Source of the DNA: Oscillatoriales cyanobacterium
GTDB taxonomy: Bacteria > Cyanobacteriota > Cyanobacteriia > Cyanobacteriales > Microcoleaceae
Assembly: GCA_004293365.1 (NCBI GenBank)
Contig: RDYN01000058.1
Location: forward strand, 1-64,000
Direction: 5' to 3'
DNA: 64,000 nt
Part shown: one piece after another, positions 59,844 to 64,000 of the stretch
How positions within the stretch are numbered: position 1 is the stretch's first letter
Layout of the letters: the number at the start of each line of letters is the position of its first letter
Translations under genes and position numbers: made by a program
Notes under the pieces: generated by a model
Told to the model about the DNA's origin: nothing
What the model saw: only the letters and a program-made list of their open reading frames with translations
Database searches by the model: none

Positions 59844-60926
59844 TCAAACCACTAAACATCGGTAAACATCATTTTCCTGAAAAAAGTCAAACTGACTGTA
59901 ATCTAACAGATTATCTAAGATCGCATTTTTATCGATTTTGATCAGCTTGTATTCCCACTTCGAGCCACTGACTTCCCGTTTTATTTGATCGGAAACTATT
60001 ACCGAATTTTTTTCGGTAGCCGGAGATACTATTTTACTTAAGTCTTCCAGCCTGTCGGCGATGTTAATATCTTTTCCGTAAGTGCAAGACCGAAATATAT
60101 ACAAATTTCCTTTAGCAACTCCCACAGACAAACCGCAAGGTATTTTATGGCCGTGTATAAAAAGTTTCCAATTTTCGCACAAACTTTCCATGGCGGCTAA
60201 GGCTGAGTGAGCTTCTGGGAAAGTCAACAAATGGGAATCGCCAACAATACTCCGAATTGTGCCGCCATATTCTTCACAAACTGTTTTTTCAAAAGTATCG
60301 AAGTTGGTGAGCAAATATTCAACGTCTCTGATGGAATTAGATTCTTGATAAGCTATAAAACCTCTCAAGTCGGCTTTAATTATTGCTTGATTTTCCACAA
60401 TTCGCGTCTTGTAACTTTGGTCAACTTTGTAAACCTTTTCAGGTTCGCTCATTCCTTTCAAAGAAAACTCGTTGACAAAAGATGTTTGCACTTCTGCTTT
60501 GTTGAGGGCCAGCCATGCTGCTTGGGACAAATATATTTCATCCTGGGGAGTTACTGATTCTATACGCGCTGTTAAATTTACCGTATCGCCAAAGATATCT
60601 TTATCTTGATGCAAGACATCTCCCAAGGTAATCGACACGCGAATAGCTAATCGTTCGTCGTTCGATTTGCTAGATTGTTGGGTTCTCAATTCTTGCTGCA
60701 TTTCTAAGGCTGCCATAGCGGCTGCTGTGACGCTGGGAAAAATCAGCCAAAATGAATCACCTTCTCCTTTGATCAAACTTCCTTCATTTCTGGTGCTAAT
60801 ATCTGAAATAAAAGTTTTATGCTCGTTCAACAAACTACTTAAGTCCGACTGAGATAATTTTTTAACTCGGGCGGTATATCCGCAAATATCTGTTTTTACG
60901 ATAACAGTAGAACGCAAATTAGCCAT
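59844..60926 (-). CDS. Adenylate/guanylate cyclase with two tandem class III domains
   Basis: A 360-residue soluble protein built from two cyclase homology domains and no sensor. Domain 1 (about 5-170): VKTDICGYT (Asp13) and GEGDSFWLIF (Asp57) for metal, TVNLTARIES (Asn117, Arg121). Domain 2 (about 178-345): IKADLRGFIAY (Asp186), IVGDSHLLTFP (Asp230), KDINIADRLED (Asn288, Arg292). Both carry complete sets of metal and transition-state residues, so two active sites may form between the domains. It sits between the two broken uracil-catabolism genes on the same strand, 35 bp after urc1, suggesting a former operon role in signalling. Confidence 0.85.
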   Translation of the reverse strand: MANLRSTVIVKTDICGYTARVKKLSQSDLSSLLNEHKTFISDISTRNEGSLIKGEGDSFWLIFPSVTAAAMAALEMQQELRTQQSSKSNDERLAIRVSITLGDVLHQDKDIFGDTVNLTARIESVTPQDEIYLSQAAWLALNKAEVQTSFVNEFSLKGMSEPEKVYKVDQSYKTRIVENQAIIKADLRGFIAYQESNSIRDVEYLLTNFDTFEKTVCEEYGGTIRSIVGDSHLLTFPEAHSALAAMESLCENWKLFIHGHKIPCGLSVGVAKGNLYIFRSCTYGKDINIADRLEDLSKIVSPATEKNSVIVSDQIKREVSGSKWEYKLIKIDKNAILDNLLDYSQFDFFQENDVYRCLVV

Positions 60927-60961
60927 AACCTACCCTGACCGATCAAAAACCAGTAATAAAT

Positions 60962-61840
60962 TTAATTTGGCAAAGATGCAACTGTTCGCCGACATTTGCA
61001 TTTTTTGCCTTTCAATCTCCTTGCATCGCGTCCGATCGCTTCTGCAAGAATTGTAGCATCTGGCACAGGGTCTGGCCTGTAGTAGCCGCCGGCTTTTTTG
61101 GCGGCGATTTCGACTTGTGCGCCTGCGGGAATCCAATTTTGGGGAATGGGGATGCGATCGACTACTTGAATGCCAGAATTGATAATAACATTGTATTTGA
61201 GATGGCTTATGGAAACTAAACGGTCAATGCGAGGGATATCTAACCAGTGCACCACGTCTGGCATTAGTTCTTGAAACTGCATATCTTGAACTCGTGCAAC
61301 ACATTAGCGTGCAAGTAAAATACGCATTAGGGCGATCGCCACCTTCGAGCCTTTTTATGGCATTGTACACCAAAAACTTAGTTAATTTTCCCAAAGCTCT
61401 GCCTTTTTTGCGGAAATAAACAATACCCCAGAACCGCCGGATTGTGCCGTTTGGATGCAAATTTCGATACAGCGTACCAAATCTGGACAGCAACAAGTGC
61501 AGATATCCGAACTAAACACGTCAGAACCGTTGCATTCATGGTCTATCCGTACCGCCAACTGCTTCTGTGGGTAAGAAATATTCGCGATATTGCCAAGAAT
61601 ATAAACCGTAGTTCCACCTATTGGCGGCAAGAAAACGTGTCAATCTGGCCGTGTCACTAAATCCGAGAACATACAGCCTCTTCGATCGAACATTACACGG
61701 CGGAGAACGCTTTATTTAACGCCGATATGCCTCACAATTTCAGGCAAATATTATACTGGATCGATCGCAATCTTAGTTACTGCCAAATTACGACTAGCTT
61801 TGATAACTTTGTCATTAATTAGCACCCGAATGAAAAAATG
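60962..61840 (-). pseudogene. urc1: URC1/urg1-type (GTP-cyclohydrolase II-like) uracil catabolism gene, heavily damaged
   Basis: A chain of frames on the minus strand rebuilds a URC1-like protein, related to GTP cyclohydrolase II (RibA). In order: AVTKIAIDPV-stop-YLPEIVRHIGV, stop, SDLVTRPD-stop-HVFLPPIGGTTVYILG and HECNGSDVFSSDICTC. After a shift comes VYFRKKGRALGKLTKFLVYN and EGGDRPNAYF, and after a second shift and a stop CVARVQDMQFQELMPDVVHW, IDRLVSISHLKYNVIINSGI and AQVEIAAKKAGGYY. At least four in-frame stops and two frameshifts are needed. The N-terminal quarter is missing. Two Cys of the RibA-type zinc site (DICTC) are still visible. The gene is dead. Confidence 0.8.
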
Positions 61841-62073
61841 TCATTTGTGGTTGATGGCTGATGGCTAGACGACAATAATAAAGCTAGATATTTAACTTAA
61901 GTTTCTATAAAAGTTTTATCTATTTTATTTTTGAATAAGATTTTTTTAACCGCAGAGGGCGCAGAGGAGCTAGAATATATAAAAATAGAGAGATATTCAC
62001 AATTTCAGCAATAGTTGCTATAGTAATAACTGGTAATTTTTAATTGTAAATAAAATACCAAATCAGAAATTTA

Positions 62074-63456
62074 ATGTTTCCAAGTACATCTTATTTGCTA
62101 AAAAATGGTCGCGTACCCGCATCTCTTCTAGAGATGAACTCGATCGCCAATTCAGCGTCTACTATCACCACAACAGCCGATCGCAATTTTTGTCTGGTAG
62201 ATCTGGAAATTGCCGCCGGCGCGATCGCCCAAATCATCCCCACAGCTACGGAACCTTTATCCCAACTTCCAGATATCCCCATTGTAGACTTGCAAGGCGG
62301 CTTAATTTTCCCGTGTTTTGTGAATATGCACGCGCATTTGGATAAAGGACACATCTGGGAACGATCGCCCAATCCCGATGGAACTTTTGCGGGCGCGATC
62401 GATACAGTACGCGCTGATGCCGAAAAACACTGGAATGCAGAGGATGTTTACCGGCGGATGCAGTTCGCCCTCCAGTGCAGCTACGCCCACGGAACCAACG
62501 CGATCCGCACTCACATCGACAGCGCAGGAGAACAGGGAACCGTTAGTTTAGCAGTATTTGCAGCGTTGCAGGCCGAAGGGCGCGATCGGCTAAGTTTGCA
62601 AGCAGTTTCCCTAGTTTCCCTCGACTATTACCTGACACCCGCAGGCGAAAAATTAGCCGACAAAATTGCCCAAATCGGCGGCATTCTCGGCGGCGTCGCC
62701 TACATGAATCCCGATTTAAACAAACAACTCGATCGCGTATTTAGCTTAGCCCGAGAACGCGGTTTAAACCTCGACTTCCACACCGACGAAACCGACGATC
62801 CCAAATCAACCACACTGCGGGAAGTAGCAAAAACCGCCATCCGCCATGAATTTGCAAGTCAAATAATCTGCGGACACTGCTGTAGTTTAGCCGTACAACC
62901 GCCAGACTTAGTAACAGAAACTTTGACATTAGTCAAAAAAGCAAATATTGGCATTGTCAGCTTGCCGATGTGCAACCTTTACCTGCAAGACAGACAATCT
63001 GGGCGTACACCGCGCTGGCGGGGAGTGACGCTGCTGCACCAACTTAAAGCAGCAGGAATTCCCGTCGCAGTGGCTAGCGACAATTGTCGCGATCCGTTTT
63101 ACGGATTTGGCGATCGCGATGTTTTGGAAGTCTTGAATATGGCAGTCCGCATCGCCCATTTAGATCGGCCTTGGGAAAATTGGCCGCGTACAGTCACAAC
63201 CACACCAGCCGACTTAATGGGATTGCCGAATTTGGGACGAATAGGAGTTGGTTTACCCGCAGATTTGATTTTGTTTAAGGCGCGGAATTTTAGCGAATTG
63301 TTATCTAGATCGCAGCGCGATCGCACAGTTTTGCGGCAGGGTAGAGAAATTGATACAATTTTGCCCGATTACCGCGAACTAGACGACTTGTTGCAGGAAG
63401 ATTCGGCGGTTGAAACCGCAGCGACAGAAACAAAACCCGGATGGTGCGCGGGTTGA
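62074..63456 (+). CDS. codA: Cytosine deaminase-type amidohydrolase
   Basis: A cytoplasmic metal-dependent amidohydrolase (460 residues) that would deaminate cytosine to uracil, the entry substrate of the URC route next to it. Motifs: FVNMHAHLDKGH (metal His pair), NLDFHTDETDD (metal His, catalytic Glu), IICGHCCSLA (His) and VAVASDNCRDPFYGFGD (Asp). The N-terminal 90 residues and the C-terminal strand NLGRIGVGLPADLILFKARN form the composite beta domain. The last 14 residues (ETAATETKPGWCAG) are encoded by a dispersed repeat element and are unlikely to be ancestral. Substrate specificity (cytosine versus related pyrimidines) is inferred from motifs and context. Confidence 0.88.
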   Translation: MFPSTSYLLKNGRVPASLLEMNSIANSASTITTTADRNFCLVDLEIAAGAIAQIIPTATEPLSQLPDIPIVDLQGGLIFPCFVNMHAHLDKGHIWERSPNPDGTFAGAIDTVRADAEKHWNAEDVYRRMQFALQCSYAHGTNAIRTHIDSAGEQGTVSLAVFAALQAEGRDRLSLQAVSLVSLDYYLTPAGEKLADKIAQIGGILGGVAYMNPDLNKQLDRVFSLARERGLNLDFHTDETDDPKSTTLREVAKTAIRHEFASQIICGHCCSLAVQPPDLVTETLTLVKKANIGIVSLPMCNLYLQDRQSGRTPRWRGVTLLHQLKAAGIPVAVASDNCRDPFYGFGDRDVLEVLNMAVRIAHLDRPWENWPRTVTTTPADLMGLPNLGRIGVGLPADLILFKARNFSELLSRSQRDRTVLRQGREIDTILPDYRELDDLLQEDSAVETAATETKPGWCAG

Positions 63457-63505
63457 AGAACACATTGTTCGTGTAGACGCGGTTTCAACCGCCGTCCTAT
63501 CTTGT
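63425..63505. repeat. Partial copy of the 135-bp fold-back repeat
   Basis: acaaaacccggatggtgcgc, gggttgaaga and tagacgcggtttcaaccgccgt match parts of the elements at 11062-11361. It overlaps the end of the deaminase gene and provides its last codons and stop. Confidence 0.75.
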
Positions 63506-63562
63506 CAAGTGACAACAAATTTGATATAAATATAAAACCTGATGCGATCGAGGATGTTTTAA

Positions 63563-64000
63563 GTGAAAGCAGTTATTTTATTGTCGGGAGGGCTGGATTC
63601 CTCAACTGTTTTGTATCAAGCCAAAGCCGACGGCTGCGAGTGTTACGCGATTTCCTTTGACTACCAGCAAAGGCACCGGCGGGAGTTGGAATCAGCACGG
63701 GCGATCGCACTTTCAGCACAGGTTAAGGCGCATCAGGTGGTAAACTTTGACTTGACGCTGTGGGGCGGTTCGGCTTTGACGGATAATGAGATGGAATTGC
63801 CGATCGATCGCAACCTTGCAGAAATGTCGCAAAACATCCCCATTACCTACGTTCCAGCTAGAAATACAATTTTTCTCAGCTTTGCCCTCGCCTACGCCGA
63901 AACCCTACAAGCTGAGCGAATTTACATTGGAGTCAACGCTTTAGATTATTCCGGCTATCCCGACTGCCGCCTCGATTACATCCAAGCAATGCAGGAAGTA
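63563..64000 (+). CDS. queC: 7-cyano-7-deazaguanine synthase QueC (cut by the window end)
   Basis: QueC converts 7-carboxy-7-deazaguanine to preQ0 in queuosine synthesis, using ATP and ammonia. The visible 146 codons start at GTG 63563 (VKAVILLSGGLDSSTVL; SGGLDS is the ATP-pyrophosphatase loop) and include FDYQQRHRRELESARAIA, ITYVPARNTIFLSFALAYAE and IYIGVNALDYSGYPDCR, all family signatures. An ATG just upstream (63554) runs into a stop and cannot be used. The C-terminal zinc-binding cysteines lie beyond the window. Confidence 0.93.
   Translation, partial: MKAVILLSGGLDSSTVLYQAKADGCECYAISFDYQQRHRRELESARAIALSAQVKAHQVVNFDLTLWGGSALTDNEMELPIDRNLAEMSQNIPITYVPARNTIFLSFALAYAETLQAERIYIGVNALDYSGYPDCRLDYIQAMQEV

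Overview
The window looks like chromosomal DNA of a filamentous, non-heterocystous cyanobacterium of the Oscillatoria/Microcoleus kind. The reasons are abundant HIP1-type octamers (GCGATCGC), a cyAbrB regulator, a Ycf46-like AAA ATPase, photolyase, phosphoribulokinase-family and phytol-kinase-family genes, many large sensor kinases and cyclases, and intergenic regions filled with short palindromes and 6-8 bp tandem repeats (ATTTTAG, GTCATTA and others). The genus is inferred from style, not from a marker gene.

Layout. 0-25.7 kb: photolyase, a Nudix hydrolase, FolK, a TAT-exported PhoX-type phosphatase with a candidate Pho box, a decayed zinc-ribbon gene, a GT1 glycosyltransferase, an SPFH protein, an orphan HigA-like antitoxin, DUF2470, the AAA ATPase, an S2P-type protease with CBS domains, a 1222-residue histidine kinase, cyAbrB, an Rrf2 regulator with a GFA-family protein, CbiB/CobD and PyrR. 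25.9-29.4 kb: a tRNA gene with anticodon CAU, split in its anticodon loop by a 2.3-kb group II intron that encodes an RT-maturase-HNH protein, next to about 1 kb of gene-free DNA with two near-identical, covarying RNA hairpins of IS200/IS605 omega-RNA type. 29.4-41.3 kb: a membrane-anchored protein, a CNNM/CorC-like protein, an ABC ATPase, a PRK-like kinase, a response-regulator cyclase, a histidine kinase that looks like the detached C-terminal end of a larger multikinase, a PD-(D/E)XK-like protein and a solitary Csx3.

41.5-47.9 kb: an RTX-repeat/DUF192 fusion, then an NAD-metabolism block on the minus strand (pncB, nadD, an NrtR-like Nudix regulator, a chorismate-mutase-like gene, nadE). 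48-57.7 kb: small proteins, a phytol/polyprenol kinase, a toxin-antitoxin pair whose mazF-like toxin carries a premature stop, two glycosyltransferases, TPR and membrane proteins, a secreted DUF4360 protein and half an IS630 transposase. 58-63.5 kb: a decaying uracil-catabolism (URC) locus. The urc4/DUF1688 gene is broken by a single stop and the urc1/GTP-cyclohydrolase-II-like gene by several lesions; an apparently intact double-domain adenylate/guanylate cyclase and a TnpB fossil lie between them, and an intact cytosine deaminase follows. The window ends inside queC.

Two themes stand out. First, at least five genes or remnants are interrupted by in-frame stops, four of which can be explained by single G:C to A:T transitions at Trp or Gln codons. 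Second, mobile or structured RNA elements (group II intron, omega-RNA-like hairpins, TnpB fossil, palindromic repeats) have shaped much of the non-coding DNA. The best candidate for something unusual is the intron-split tRNA with its structured-RNA neighbour.
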